Positions 1 through 11,746 of a DNA stretch of 64,000 bases are shown here, piece after piece. How positions within the stretch are numbered: the first letter of the stretch is position 1; each line of letters starts with the position of its first letter. The notes under the pieces are model-generated. The model did no database searches. It worked only from the letters and a program-made list of their open reading frames with translations, and had not been told where the DNA came from. A program made the position numbers and the translations under genes. Source of the DNA: CBDCGS01 sp965216915 (GTDB lineage Bacteria > Pseudomonadota > Alphaproteobacteria > UBA828). Where the stretch lies: positions 1 through 64,000 of the forward strand of contig CBDCGS010000001.1 of the NCBI GenBank assembly GCA_965216915.1. Reading direction: 5' to 3'.

Positions 1-2
1 TC

Positions 3-254
3 ACCCATCTCGGCCAGCGCGCCGGCGATCTCGTGGTCTACCCGCTTTGGTCGCACAATCCGTTCGCGAGCGGGCGGGTGCGGCGCTCAGCCAAGCGGGT
101 GATCGTGCAAGGCCGCGTCGGGAGCCGCGGCCCGCTGCGGCTCGCGGGCGGCCTGGTGGTGCACGAGGCCGACGGCCGCTACACCCACCGCGCTGACAAT
201 GTTCTGCGCCGCGGCGGTGCGCTCGATCTCGCCGAGGCGGACGAAACCGCATGA
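3..254 (+). CDS. C-terminal end of tRNA1(Val) (adenine37-N6)-methyltransferase-like protein (5' truncated by window)
   Basis: Only the last 83 codons lie in the window, with an open frame running in from the left edge. The residues read through VVYPLWSHNPFASGRVRR and end in GGALDLAEADETA. The basic stretch with a GRVGSRGPLRL-like segment and the RYTHRADNVLRRG ending resemble the C terminus of alphaproteobacterial TrmN6-type SAM methyltransferases, which modify A37 of tRNA-Val. The catalytic NPP[YF] motif would lie upstream and is not visible. The stop overlaps the start of the S49 peptidase by four bases (ATGA), so the two are probably co-translated. Assignment is from recollection of the family tail and the usual TrmN6-S49 neighbourhood. 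Confidence 0.6.
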   Translation, partial: THLGQRAGDLVVYPLWSHNPFASGRVRRSAKRVIVQGRVGSRGPLRLAGGLVVHEADGRYTHRADNVLRRGGALDLAEADETA

Positions 255-1099
255 CAAGCCGCCTCATCGCCCGCCTCACCTTCCGTCGGCCGCCGCCGGT
301 CGTCGCCGTGGTTCGCCTCGCGGGCGTGATCGGGCGCGCCGGGCCGTTCGGCGGGCGTATCAGCGTCGAGACGGTGGTGCCCGCGCTCGAGCGCGCCTTC
401 CGCGTGCGCGGGCTCAAGGCGGTCGCGCTCGAGATCAACTCGCCAGGCGGAGCTGCGGCGCAATCGGCGCTGATCCACCAGCGCGTGCGCGCGCTCGCCG
501 CGCAGCGCGACGTGCCGGTGATGGCCTTCGTGGAAGATGTCGCGGCGTCCGGCGGCTATTGGCTGGCGACCGCGGCGGATGAAATTTTCGTCGACGACAA
601 CTCGATCGTCGGGAGCATCGGCGTGATCTATTCGGGCTTCGGTTTCACCGACGCGATCGAGAAGCTCGGCATCGAGCGGCGGCTCTATACGGCGGGCGCG
701 CGCAAATCGATGCTCGATCCGTTCAGGCCGGAAGCGCCCGAGGATGTCGCCCGGCTGCGCGCCATCCAGGGCGAGATCCACGACAACTTCAAGAAGCTCG
801 TGCGCACACGGCGCGGCGCGCGCCTCGGCGACACGCCGGAGGATGAGCTCTTCAGCGGCGAATTCTGGGTGGGCCAGCGCGCGATCGACCTCGGCTTGGC
901 CGATAGCCTCGGCGAGATGCGCACGGTGCTGCGGGAACGCTTCGGCGAGAAGGTGCAAATGCGCCGGATCGGCCGGCAGCGCGGCTGGCTGCGCCGCCGC
1001 GTCGGCGTGGAGGCCGCGGGCTTCGCCCTGCCCTCGCTCGCCGAGGGCTTCGCAGACGCGATCGAAGCACGCGCCTGGTGGTCGCGCTACGGGCTTTGA
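251..1099 (+). CDS. S49 family serine peptidase (SppA/SohB-like)
   Basis: 282-residue ClpP-fold peptidase of the signal-peptide-peptidase A family. The core has INSPGGAAAQSALI (residues 62-75), the nucleophile block VAASGGYWLA with candidate Ser100, then GSIGVIYSGF and ARKSMLDPF with candidate general base Lys152. A Ser/Lys dyad within one short chain is typical of the half-length SppA and SohB forms. There is no obvious N-terminal membrane helix, so it may act on the cytoplasmic face, degrading cleaved signal peptides or misfolded membrane proteins. The ATG overlaps the upstream stop (ATGA). It converges on lon, whose stop lies 56 bases away. Confidence 0.9.
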   Translation: MTSRLIARLTFRRPPPVVAVVRLAGVIGRAGPFGGRISVETVVPALERAFRVRGLKAVALEINSPGGAAAQSALIHQRVRALAAQRDVPVMAFVEDVAASGGYWLATAADEIFVDDNSIVGSIGVIYSGFGFTDAIEKLGIERRLYTAGARKSMLDPFRPEAPEDVARLRAIQGEIHDNFKKLVRTRRGARLGDTPEDELFSGEFWVGQRAIDLGLADSLGEMRTVLRERFGEKVQMRRIGRQRGWLRRRVGVEAAGFALPSLAEGFADAIEARAWWSRYGL

Positions 1100-1154
1100 C
1101 CTTTCCGGCTGGGGCAGAGGGTGCGCCGTGCGTCCGCAGGCGCGTGCCGCGGAC

Positions 1155-3569
<2,415 letters not shown>

Positions 3570-3671
3570 AAGCCCTCGTCACTGTGCCTGGTGCGCAGCT
3601 GTCGCCTGCGAGCCAGGGTTAATAACCGACCTGATAGGTGGGACTGCGCGCGGACCCGGTCAAGGGTCGGA

Positions 3672-4940
3672 TTAGGACGCCGTGGAACTCGCGTCGTCGC
3701 GCCGGTCGGCGTAGATGAGAAGTGGCTTCGCGCGCCCCTCGACGACCTCCCGGTTGATGACGACCTCCTCGACCGTCCCGTAGCTCGGCAGATCGAACAT
3801 CGGGTCGAGCAGGATCCCCTCGAGGATCGAGCGCAGGCCCCGCGCGCCGGTTTTGCGCGCGATCGCCTTGAGCGCGATGGCATCGAGCGCGTCGTCGGCG
3901 AACGTCAGCGTCACGTCTTCCATCTCGAAGAGCTTCTGGTACTGCTTGACCAGCGCGTTCTTCGGCTTGGTCAGGATCTCGACGAGCGCCTCGCCGTCGA
4001 GATCGTCCAACGTCGCGATCACCGGCAGACGCCCGACGAACTCGGGAATCAGGCCGAACTTGAGCAGATCCTCAGGCTCGACCTCGCGCAGAACCTCGCC
4101 GGTCTTGCGGTCGTCGGGCGAGCGCACGTCGGCGCCGAAGCCGATGGACGTGCCGCGGCCGCGCTGCGCGATGATCTTATCGAGCCCCGCAAACGCACCG
4201 CCGCAGATGAACAGAATGTTGGTCGTGTCGACCTGGAGAAATTCCTGCTGCGGGTGCTTGCGGCCACCCTGGGGCGGCACCGAAGCGACGGTGCCCTCCA
4301 TGATCTTGAGAAGCGCCTGCTGCACGCCCTCGCCCGAAACGTCGCGCGTGATCGACGGGTTGTCGGACTTGCGCGCGATCTTGTCGACCTCGTCGAGATA
4401 GACGATGCCGCGCTGCGCGCGCTCGACATTGTAGTCGGCCGCCTGCAGCAGCTTCAGAATGATGTTCTCGACGTCTTCGCCGACATAGCCGGCCTCGGTC
4501 AGCGTCGTCGCGTCGGCCATCGTGAACGGCACATCGAGGATGCGCGCCAGCGTCTGCGCCAGCAGCGTCTTGCCGCAGCCGGTCGGGCCGATCAGCAGAA
4601 TGTTCGATTTCGCGAGCTCGACATCGTTGCCCTTGGCGCTGTGCGACAGCCGCTTGTAATGGTTGTGCACGGCGACCGAGAGCACGCGCTTGGCGTGGTC
4701 CTGCCCGATCACGTAATCCTGGAGCACCTCGCAGATCTCAACCGGGGTCGGCACACCGTCGCGGCTTTTGACACGCGCGCTCTTGTGCTCCTCGCGGATG
4801 ATGTCCATGCAGAGCTCGACACACTCGTCGCAGATAAACACCGTCGGCCCCGCGATGAGCTTGCGCACCTCGTGCTGGCTCTTCCCGCAGAACGAGCAGT
4901 ACAGAGTGTTCTTCGAGTCACTACCGCTGGACTTATTCAT
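3672..4940 (-). CDS. clpX: ATP-dependent Clp protease ATP-binding subunit ClpX
   Basis: 422 residues. The N-terminal zinc-binding domain has Cys15, Cys18, Cys37 and Cys40. AAA+ motifs follow: Walker A GPTGCGKT (118-125), pore loop GYVGED and Walker B YLDEVD (181-186). The KFGLIPEFVGRLP segment is highly conserved in ClpX. It unfolds substrates and feeds them to ClpP. I chose the ATG at 4940 because GGAG lies five bases upstream; an in-frame GTG at 4946 would add only two residues. It lies about 200 bases downstream of clpP, so it may have its own promoter as well as read-through. Confidence 0.98.
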   Translation of the reverse strand: MNKSSGSDSKNTLYCSFCGKSQHEVRKLIAGPTVFICDECVELCMDIIREEHKSARVKSRDGVPTPVEICEVLQDYVIGQDHAKRVLSVAVHNHYKRLSHSAKGNDVELAKSNILLIGPTGCGKTLLAQTLARILDVPFTMADATTLTEAGYVGEDVENIILKLLQAADYNVERAQRGIVYLDEVDKIARKSDNPSITRDVSGEGVQQALLKIMEGTVASVPPQGGRKHPQQEFLQVDTTNILFICGGAFAGLDKIIAQRGRGTSIGFGADVRSPDDRKTGEVLREVEPEDLLKFGLIPEFVGRLPVIATLDDLDGEALVEILTKPKNALVKQYQKLFEMEDVTLTFADDALDAIALKAIARKTGARGLRSILEGILLDPMFDLPSYGTVEEVVINREVVEGRAKPLLIYADRRDDASSTAS

Positions 4941-5141
4941 GTCCACTCCGTCGTGTCGCGCCCCGTTCTTCCTGACCTAGCACGGGAGCCGGACAGCGCC
5001 GCCGAACGCAGGCACGGCACCGCGAATCCGAAGGAGGTTGGCATTCAGGCCACCCCCTGTCCAGCCCCATTTGGGATGGGATGCGGCATTGATCATTAAT
5101 TAGGCCGCTCCCAGGCTAACCCGCGGCCGCTCAAGAAATTG

Positions 5142-5795
5142 TTAAGTGGACGCGGGTGTTCTCTCTTTGTCTTCACCCTCGCTTGCGGGCCGATGCGTGA
5201 CCACCTCGTCGACGATGCCAAATGCCTTGGCGTCCTCCGGCGTCATGAAATTATCGCGCTCCAGATTGTCCTGAATCACCTCGACGGATTGCCCGGTATG
5301 GTTCGCATAAATCTCGTTGAGGCGTTGACGCAGCGAGAGAATTTCCTTCGCGTGAATCTCGATGTCGGTGGCCTGGCCCTGGAAGCCGCCCGAGGGCTGG
5401 TGCAGCATGATGCGCGAATTCGGTAGCGCGTGGCGCTGCCCTGCGGCACCGGCGGACAGCAGCAACGAGCCCATCGACGCCGCCTGGCCGATGCAGAGCG
5501 TCGCGACCGAGGGGCGGATATATTGCATGGTGTCGTAGATCGCGAGCCCCGCCGTCACCAAGCCGCCGGGGCTGTTGATGTAGATCGAGATGTCCTTGTT
5601 CGGGTTCTCGGATTCGAGGAACAGAAGCTGAGCGGTCACCAGGCTCGACATCTCGTCGCCGACGGGCCCAGTGATGAACACGATGCGATCCTTGAGCAGC
5701 CGCGAATAGATGTCGTAGGCCCGCTCTCCCCGGTTGGTCTGCTCGACCACCATCGGAACGAGGGTATTCGCGTAAGTCTCGAGGATATCCGCCAT
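5142..5795 (-). CDS. clpP: ATP-dependent Clp protease proteolytic subunit ClpP
   Basis: 217-residue serine peptidase forming the Clp barrel. The triad is readable: Ser107 in GQAASMGS, His132 in MLHQPSGG and Asp181 in LERDNFM, with the same 25- and 74-residue intervals as E. coli ClpP. INSPGGLVTAG (73-83) is the oxyanion/handle region. The ATG at 5795 has AGGAG six bases upstream; a TTG 18 bases earlier could add MAKEKS but has no better site. It lies between tig and clpX and would work with ClpX, and with ClpA if one is encoded elsewhere. Confidence 0.98.
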   Translation of the reverse strand: MADILETYANTLVPMVVEQTNRGERAYDIYSRLLKDRIVFITGPVGDEMSSLVTAQLLFLESENPNKDISIYINSPGGLVTAGLAIYDTMQYIRPSVATLCIGQAASMGSLLLSAGAAGQRHALPNSRIMLHQPSGGFQGQATDIEIHAKEILSLRQRLNEIYANHTGQSVEVIQDNLERDNFMTPEDAKAFGIVDEVVTHRPASEGEDKERTPAST

Positions 5796-5950
5796 GCTTT
5801 TCTCCTTGGCCAACGAGAGCGGCGCGGACGTGCCGTGATGCCGCAGATGGAAACGGGTGGATGCGCGGTCCGCCGGATAAGGCGTCGCATGCGCAGGTTA
5901 ACGGAAGATGACCGGCGCGCGTGCAAAACGATCGGGTCTGGTTCGCCGGA

Positions 5951-7354
5951 TCAGGCGCCCTTTTTGTCCTTGGCGTCAGTGTCCCCCTCTACGCCGGCTT
6001 CGGCGCTTGCCTCGTCCGCCCCGTTGTCCTCCTCCTCATCGGGGTCGCGCAGCAACTCCTCGAGCGGGACCACCTCGTCGCTGACGGTCGCCATTTCGAC
6101 GAGGAACGCGACCACCTTGTCCTCATAGACCGGCGCGCGAAAGCGCTCCAGAGCGTCCGGCTGGCTGCGGTAGAAATCGAGGATCTGCTGGGGGTTGGGA
6201 TGCCCCTGCGCGCTTTCGAGCGCGGCCTTCAGCAGGTCTTCGCGATCCACGGTAATGTCGTTCTGATTGCCCACCTCGGAGAGCAGCAGGCCGAGGCGAA
6301 CCCGGCGCTCGGCGATGCCGCGATATTCCTCGCGCGCCTCTTCCTCGGGCTTGTCGAGAACTTCGGTCAGCGGCGTTTCGGTGCGCTCCGCATCGGCCTC
6401 GATCTGACCCCAGATACCCTCGAACTCCTGCTCCACCATGCCGGGCGGCACGTCGAAGCGGTAGCGCTCGTCCAACACATCGAGGAGCGCGCGTTTCAGC
6501 CGCGCCTGCGATGCCCGGTCGTAATGGTGCCCGAGCTGCTCGCGGATCGAGTCCTTGAGCGCGGCGAGGTCGTCCAGGCCCTGGGCCTTGGCGAGCTCAT
6601 CGTCGATCGGCACCTCGACCCGCTCGCGCACCTCTTTGACGGCGACCTTGAACGTCGCCTCCTTGCCGGCGAGGTTTTCTGCCGGATAGTCTTCGGGGAA
6701 AGTCACCTTGAGCGTGCGATCCTCGCCGGGCTTGGCGCCGATGAGCTGGTCTTCGAAGCCGGGGATGAAGCCGGCGGAGCCCAGCTCGAGCTCGAAATCC
6801 TCCGCCTCGCCATGCTCGATGGGCTCGCCATCGATCTCGCCCGCGAAGTCGATCAGGAGCTGATCGCCCTCCGCGGCTTCGCGCGGCTCGCTCGGCGCCT
6901 CGAAGCGGCGGTTCTGCTCGGCGATCCGCCCGAGCGCATCGTCAACGGCGTCGTCCGCCACATCGGCTTTGAGGCGGGTCAGCGCCAAATCGGACAAGTC
7001 GCCGAGCTCGATCGCTGGCAAAAGCTCGAGGCCCATGGTGAACTCGAGGTCCTCGCCGTCGTCGAACGAACCGATGTCGATCGTCGGCTGGAGCGCGGGG
7101 CGAAGCTCACGCTCCTGAATGGTCTCGCGCGTGCTCGTCTCGATGGTTTGCTGCAAGACCTCGCCCAGCACGGACTGACGGTATTGGCGGCGCACGATCG
7201 ACATCGGCACCTTGCCGGGCCGAAAGCCTTTCATCCGCACCGTCTTGCTCAGCTCCTCGAGGCGGCTTTCAATCTGCGCCTCCAGATCGCTCGCCGGCAC
7301 GACGACCTTGAATTCGCGCTTGAGGCCTTCGGATAACGTCTCTGTCACCTGCAT
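5951..7354 (-). CDS. tig: Trigger factor, ribosome-associated chaperone and peptidyl-prolyl isomerase
   Basis: 467 residues. The N-terminal ribosome-binding domain has the signature GFRPGKVP at 43-50. The central FKBP-like isomerase domain (about 155-250) contains SAGFIPGFEDQLIGAKPGE, and a helical arm and C-terminal chaperone domain follow, ending in an acidic Ala/Glu-rich tail. It binds nascent chains at the ribosome exit near L23. The start is the ATG giving MQVTETLSEGLKREF; an in-frame extension upstream runs through the tRNA-Leu gene and is an artefact. It heads the tig-clpP-clpX-lon block, and tRNA-Leu lies 90 bases upstream on the same strand. Confidence 0.96.
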   Translation of the reverse strand: MQVTETLSEGLKREFKVVVPASDLEAQIESRLEELSKTVRMKGFRPGKVPMSIVRRQYRQSVLGEVLQQTIETSTRETIQERELRPALQPTIDIGSFDDGEDLEFTMGLELLPAIELGDLSDLALTRLKADVADDAVDDALGRIAEQNRRFEAPSEPREAAEGDQLLIDFAGEIDGEPIEHGEAEDFELELGSAGFIPGFEDQLIGAKPGEDRTLKVTFPEDYPAENLAGKEATFKVAVKEVRERVEVPIDDELAKAQGLDDLAALKDSIREQLGHHYDRASQARLKRALLDVLDERYRFDVPPGMVEQEFEGIWGQIEADAERTETPLTEVLDKPEEEAREEYRGIAERRVRLGLLLSEVGNQNDITVDREDLLKAALESAQGHPNPQQILDFYRSQPDALERFRAPVYEDKVVAFLVEMATVSDEVVPLEELLRDPDEEEDNGADEASAEAGVEGDTDAKDKKGA

Positions 7355-7444
7355 GACATCTTGCTCTGTTGGATTAAATGATGACCCTGATCTCGTTCGC
7401 TGGCGCCGCGATGCCGCGGTGACAGAAATCGCCGCCCGAGACGC

Positions 7445-7529
7445 TGGTGCGGGCGGAGGGACTCGAACCCCCACAGCCTAAGCCACGTGGTCCTAAGCCA
7501 CGCGCGTCTACCAATTCCGCCACGCCCGC
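7445..7529 (-). tRNA. tRNA-Leu (anticodon UAG)
   Basis: Reading the minus strand gives a class II tRNA: acceptor GCGGGCG pairing with CGCCCGC, D-arm with GGTAGACGC, a five-base anticodon stem CGTGG/CCACG and loop CTTAGGA, hence anticodon TAG (reads CUN leucine codons). A long variable arm and T-arm with GGTTCGAGTCC follow. Discriminator A and an encoded CCA (7445-7448) are present. It sits between nnrD-type and tig genes on the same strand. The 11-mer CGTGGCTTAGG occurs twice, once in the anticodon arm and once running into the variable arm. Confidence 0.96.
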
Positions 7530-7592
7530 GCGCTGAAGCGTCGACGCACCTCTCTGGCGACCCGCGGCCCCGCTCGGGAGCCGCGCGGGTGC

Positions 7593-7601
7593 CATATAGC
7601 A
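7593..7601 (-). promoter_or_regulatory. Possible extended -10 element for tRNA-Leu
   Basis: On the minus strand TGCTATATG lies about 65 bases upstream of the mature tRNA 5' end and fits an extended -10 (TGnTATAAT-like). No convincing -35 hexamer is seen at 17 bases. The stretch between it and the tRNA is very GC-rich. Tentative. Confidence 0.3.
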
Positions 7602-7654
7602 CACCTCGCGCGCTGCGCCACTGCAAGAACGCCCGGTCTCCCGGCGGCCCGAGG

Positions 7655-9130
7655 TCAACGACCGCCGATCTCCTCGATCAGCCGACGCATGATCTGCGGC
7701 AGCGCCTCGGCCAAATCCTCGGCGATCAGACCCGGCCCGAAGGCCGTCGCCGCGGCGCCGTGCAGCCAAACGCCGGCGGCGGCGGCCTCGAAGGCGGGCA
7801 TGCCCTGGGCCAGCAAGCCGAGGACGAGCCCCGCAAGCACGTCGCCCGCGCCCGCCGTCGCCAATGTCGCGGGCGCGTTGACGTTGATCGCGGCGCGGCC
7901 ATCCGGTGCGGCGATCACGGTGTCGGCCCCCTTCAAGACGATCACCGCGCCGCTCTCCGCCGCAGCCTTGGTCGCGCGTGTCAGCTTGTCGCCGTCGTGG
8001 GAGAAGAGGCGGCCATACTCACCCTCGTGCGGGGTCATCACGACCGCGCCCTCGATCGCAGCGAACAGCGCCGACGGGTCGTCTTGGAACGAGGTCAGCG
8101 CATCGGCATCCAGAACACAGCGTTTGCCGGCGGCGAGCGCCGCAAGCGCGCGGTCGCGCGTCGCGTCGCCGACGCCGCAGCCGGGGCCGATCGCGAGCGC
8201 ATTCTTGCGCCGGTCGGCGAGCACCTCCGGGAGCGTGTCCAGCGAGCCCAGCATCACGGCCGTGAGCTGCGCCGCATAGACCGCGAGCGCAGGCGACGGC
8301 GCCAGCGCCGTCACCAGGCCGGCCCCCACCCGAAGCGCGCTCCGGGCGGCGAGCCGGGCCGCGCCGGAATGGCTTGCGTCACCGCCGACGACGATCGCAT
8401 GGCCGCGGGTGTATTTGTGGTCGGCAAGCGCGGGCACGGGGAAGCGCGCGGCCCAGAGCGCCGGATCGTTCTCGTGAACGGCGACGCTGAGCCCATCGAT
8501 CACGGCATCCGGGATGCCGATGTCGGCGACGATCAGTCCGCCCGCGTGGGCGCGCCCGGGCATCAGCAGATGCCCCCGCTTGCGCCGCGCAAAGGTGACG
8601 GTGGCGGCCGCCTCGAACGCCGCGCCGAGGGCGGCGCCCGTGTCGCCGTCAACGCCACTCGGAATATCGATGGCGACGCAGTCGAGCCCCGCGGCATTGC
8701 TCGCGTCGGCAAGCGCCGCCGCATCGCCGCCGAGCGGTCGCGTGAGACCCGCGCCGAACAGCGCATCGACCACGAGCGGCCGATCGGCAAGCAACTCGGT
8801 GCTCAGAGGCTCGACGGGCCCCTCCCATCGGTCGGCCATCACCGCCGCATCGCCCTTCAACCGTTCGCGCGCGCCGAGCAGCGCGAGCCGCACCGGCCAC
8901 CCGGCCTCTTGCAACAGCCGTGCGACGACAAAGCCGTCGCCGCCATTGTTGCCGGGACCGCAGAGAACCGCCGCCGGACGCGGCTGCCAACGCGCTTGGA
9001 TGGCGCGCGCCGCCGCGCAGCCCGCGTTCTCCATCAGCACGAGGCCGGGCGTGCCGCCCTCGATCGTGGCGTCATCGGCCGCATACATCTCGGCGACCGA
9101 GAGCAGCGCAAGGTCGGTGTGGCGCCTCAT
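7655..9130 (-). CDS. Bifunctional NAD(P)H-hydrate repair enzyme (epimerase + ADP-dependent dehydratase)
   Basis: 491 residues with the bacterial Nnr (YjeF) fusion layout. The N-terminal NAD(P)HX epimerase domain (about 1-205) has LCGPGNNGGDGFVVARLL. The C-terminal ribokinase-like dehydratase domain (about 215-491) has MTPHEGEYGRLF and the nucleotide/anion site NAPATLATAGAGDVLAG. Together they convert both epimers of damaged NAD(P)H hydrate back to NAD(P)H. The ATG at 9130 (MRRHTDLALLSVAEM) matches the usual N terminus; the longer frame extends into the divergent amidase promoter and is unlikely. It is upstream of tRNA-Leu and divergent from the amidase gene. Confidence 0.93.
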   Translation of the reverse strand: MRRHTDLALLSVAEMYAADDATIEGGTPGLVLMENAGCAAARAIQARWQPRPAAVLCGPGNNGGDGFVVARLLQEAGWPVRLALLGARERLKGDAAVMADRWEGPVEPLSTELLADRPLVVDALFGAGLTRPLGGDAAALADASNAAGLDCVAIDIPSGVDGDTGAALGAAFEAAATVTFARRKRGHLLMPGRAHAGGLIVADIGIPDAVIDGLSVAVHENDPALWAARFPVPALADHKYTRGHAIVVGGDASHSGAARLAARSALRVGAGLVTALAPSPALAVYAAQLTAVMLGSLDTLPEVLADRRKNALAIGPGCGVGDATRDRALAALAAGKRCVLDADALTSFQDDPSALFAAIEGAVVMTPHEGEYGRLFSHDGDKLTRATKAAAESGAVIVLKGADTVIAAPDGRAAINVNAPATLATAGAGDVLAGLVLGLLAQGMPAFEAAAAGVWLHGAAATAFGPGLIAEDLAEALPQIMRRLIEEIGGR

Positions 9131-9281
9131 GGCGCGGTACCACCGGCGGGCGGCGCGCCGTGGAGGTGTGTCCGGTGCTTGTCTGTGCGGCTCATCAATG
9201 CGTGCCGATCCTCGTCTGGGCCGGAACCCCGGGCTGCTGCTATAGGTATGCGAGCAATCGAAGCGCAAGGTCAATCGCCCG

Positions 9282-10610
9282 ATGGCAACGCCCTGCCCCA
9301 CAGCGACGGCAATCGCGGATGACGTGCGCCACGAACGTGCCCGCGCCCGCGACGCCGTCGACGCCGCGCTCGCGCGCATCCATGAGCGGGAAGCGCACAT
9401 CAATGCCTGGGCTCATCTCGACGAGAACCAGGCCCACGCGATCGCGGACGCGATCGACGCCACGGGCCGCGATGGGCGCCTCGCGGGCGTGCCGGTCGGC
9501 GTGAAGGACATCATCGACACCGCCGACATGCCGACCGAGAACGGCACCGAGCTCGAGGCCGGCCGCAGGCCGGACGCGGATGCCACCGTCGTGCGGCGGC
9601 TCAGGGCGGCAGGCGCCGTGATCATCGGCAAGACGGTGACGACGGAACTCGCCTGCGGCATGGCGAGCGTGACGCGCAACCCCCACGCCCCGGATCACAC
9701 ACCCGGCGGCTCGTCGAGCGGCTCGGCGGCGACCGTCGCCGCCGGCGGCGCGCCGCTCACCCTCGGCAGCCAGACCGCGGGCTCGGTGATCCGCCCCGCC
9801 GCGTTCTGCGGGGTGTGGGCGTTGAAGCCGAGCTTCGGCCTCATTCCGCGCACCGGGAGCCTCACGCTCTCGCGCACGCTCGACCATCTCGGCGTGTTCG
9901 GGCGCGCACCGGCCGATCTCGCCCGCGCGGTCGACGTGCTCTCGGGCGATGACGGCGCCGACCCCGACACCGAAGGCATGGCGCCGAGCAATCTCGAAGC
10001 AGCGTTGATGTTGCCGTTGGGCGCGCCGCGTCTCGCCTTCGTGCGCGGGCCGGAATGGGCGGAGGTCGAGCCCGCTTGCGTGCCAACCCTCGAGGATGCC
10101 GCGGCGCAGCTCGGTGCTGCGTGGATCGACCTCGGCCCAGAATTCGGCGACGCGAACGCGGTTCATCGTGCGCTCATGCGGCGCGAGATCGCGCACAACT
10201 TCCGCGCCCGCTTGGGCGATGCGATCACCAGGCTCTCGCGCACAATTCAGGAGCATGTCGCGGGTGGTGAGGCCATCGACGCCATGGCCTATCTCGCGCT
10301 CTGCGACCGCGTCCGCACCATGCGGGCCGCGTTCGCGCGGCTCATGCGCCGCTATGATGCGGTGTTGACCATCGCGTCGCCGGGCGAGGCGCCCGAGGGC
10401 CTCTCGTTCACCGGCAGCCGCCGTCAAACGCTGCTTTGGACGATGCTCGGCGTGCCGGCGGTCAACGTGCCCGCCCTCCGGGGCCCGCAGGGGTTGCCGC
10501 TCGGCCTGCAGGTGGTGGGCGCCATGCGCGACGATGCCGGCGTGTTGCGGGCCGCGGCATGGGTCGGCGAGCGCTTGCGTTCGGAGGGCACCTCGCTCCA
10601 CGATGGCTGA
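9282..10610 (+). CDS. Amidase signature family amidohydrolase
   Basis: 442 residues with a complete amidase signature. The Ser-cisSer-Lys triad is Lys75 in GVPVGVKDIIDT, the cis-Ser in PGGSSSGSAA (144-146) and nucleophile Ser168 in GSQTAGSVIRPA. It hydrolyses a carboxamide or related bond; substrate is not predictable within the family. The absence of gatB or gatC neighbours argues against GatA. It is first of a three-gene run, amidase-FIST-sirtuin, with overlapping or nearly abutting ends that suggest one transcript. Confidence 0.88.
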   Translation: MATPCPTATAIADDVRHERARARDAVDAALARIHEREAHINAWAHLDENQAHAIADAIDATGRDGRLAGVPVGVKDIIDTADMPTENGTELEAGRRPDADATVVRRLRAAGAVIIGKTVTTELACGMASVTRNPHAPDHTPGGSSSGSAATVAAGGAPLTLGSQTAGSVIRPAAFCGVWALKPSFGLIPRTGSLTLSRTLDHLGVFGRAPADLARAVDVLSGDDGADPDTEGMAPSNLEAALMLPLGAPRLAFVRGPEWAEVEPACVPTLEDAAAQLGAAWIDLGPEFGDANAVHRALMRREIAHNFRARLGDAITRLSRTIQEHVAGGEAIDAMAYLALCDRVRTMRAAFARLMRRYDAVLTIASPGEAPEGLSFTGSRRQTLLWTMLGVPAVNVPALRGPQGLPLGLQVVGAMRDDAGVLRAAAWVGERLRSEGTSLHDG

Positions 10611-10629
10611 ACCAACGGGAGCGAAGCCG

Positions 10630-11745
10630 ATGCCGCCATTCGTGATGACCCACGCTGGCGAGATGGCGCCCGACGACGCGGTCGCGGCGTGCGTGGCGGC
10701 GCTTGCGCACGCCGAGCCGGCGGCCGGCCTCGGCCTGGTCTACGTGACCGATCACATGGCCGACGCCCTGCCCCACCTGCTCGACCGGCTGCGGAGCGAG
10801 ACCCCGATCGAGGATTGGATCGGCTCCGTCGGTATCGGGATCTGCGCGACGGGCCGCGAGTATTTCGACGCGCCGGCCGTGGCTCTGATGGTGCTCGACA
10901 TTCCGCGCACCGACTACCGGGTGTTCGACACGATCCGCGAGGATGTCGGCGCGTTCAGCCGCGGCAACGCAGCGTGGATCGCCGCGCACGGCGCGCGCTT
11001 CGGCGTCATCCACGCCGATCCCCGCAACAGCCGCACGCCCGACATCGTCGCCGACCTCGCGGACGCGCTCGACGGCTTTCTGGTCGGCGGCCTCTCCTCG
11101 GCGCGCGGCACGCCGTCCCAGGTGGCCGGTGGCGTCGCGGAGGGTGGCGTCTCGGGCGCACTCTTGAGCGAAAATGTCTGCGTCACGACGGCGCTCAGTC
11201 AAAGCTGCATGCCGATCGGCGACCTCCATGAGATCACCGAATGCGAAGGCAACGTGCTCGTCACGCTCGATGACGCGCCGGCGCTCGACGTGTTCAAGGA
11301 GGATATCGGCGAGCTGCTGGCGCGCGACCTGCGTCGCGTCGGAGGCTACATCTTCGCCGCTCTCCCGGTCATCGGCAGCGATACGGGCGATTACATGGTG
11401 CGCAACCTCGTCGGGCTCGATGTCGACCAAAAGCTCGTCGGGATCGGCGAGACGGTGGAACGCGGCATGCAAGTGCAGTTCTGCCGGCGCGACGCTGCGG
11501 CAGCCGAGGAAGATCTCGTGCGCATGATCGACTCGCTGAAGCGGCGGGGCGGCAGCGCTGCGCGGGGCGGGCTCTACTTCTCCTGCCTCGCGCGCGGGCC
11601 CAACATGTTCGGCGAGCAGTCGAAGGAGCTCCGCCTCATCCAACGCGAGCTCGGCGACATTCCGCTGGTCGGCTTTTTTTGCAACGGCGAGATCTCGCAC
11701 AACCGGCTCTACGCCTACACCGGCGTGCTCACTCTCTTTTCGTGA
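10630..11745 (+). CDS. FIST-domain sensory protein (FIST N and FIST C)
   Basis: 371 residues. The N-terminal half (GLGLVYVTDHMADALPHLLD, then GSVGIGICATGREYFD) and C-terminal half (CLARGPNMFGEQSKELRLIQ, IPLVGFFCNGEISHN) match the paired FIST_N/FIST_C fold predicted to bind small ligands such as amino acids. It lacks a kinase, HAMP or receiver domain, so it would act as a free sensor or enzyme-associated subunit. I prefer the ATG at 10630, eight bases after GGGAG; an ATG at 10603 overlapping the amidase is possible. It lies between an amidase and a sirtuin, one base before the latter. Confidence 0.85.
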   Translation: MPPFVMTHAGEMAPDDAVAACVAALAHAEPAAGLGLVYVTDHMADALPHLLDRLRSETPIEDWIGSVGIGICATGREYFDAPAVALMVLDIPRTDYRVFDTIREDVGAFSRGNAAWIAAHGARFGVIHADPRNSRTPDIVADLADALDGFLVGGLSSARGTPSQVAGGVAEGGVSGALLSENVCVTTALSQSCMPIGDLHEITECEGNVLVTLDDAPALDVFKEDIGELLARDLRRVGGYIFAALPVIGSDTGDYMVRNLVGLDVDQKLVGIGETVERGMQVQFCRRDAAAAEEDLVRMIDSLKRRGGSAARGGLYFSCLARGPNMFGEQSKELRLIQRELGDIPLVGFFCNGEISHNRLYAYTGVLTLFS

Positions 11746-11746
11746 C

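Noticed and set aside
3610..3663. Possible heat-shock (sigma-32) promoter before lon
   Set aside because: CTTG is present, but the spacing to a CCTATC-like -10 is too long for a confident call.
7374..7769. Short frames through tRNA-Leu, including an N-terminal extension of trigger factor
   Set aside because: They translate the tRNA gene itself; the trigger factor family start is MQVTETL.
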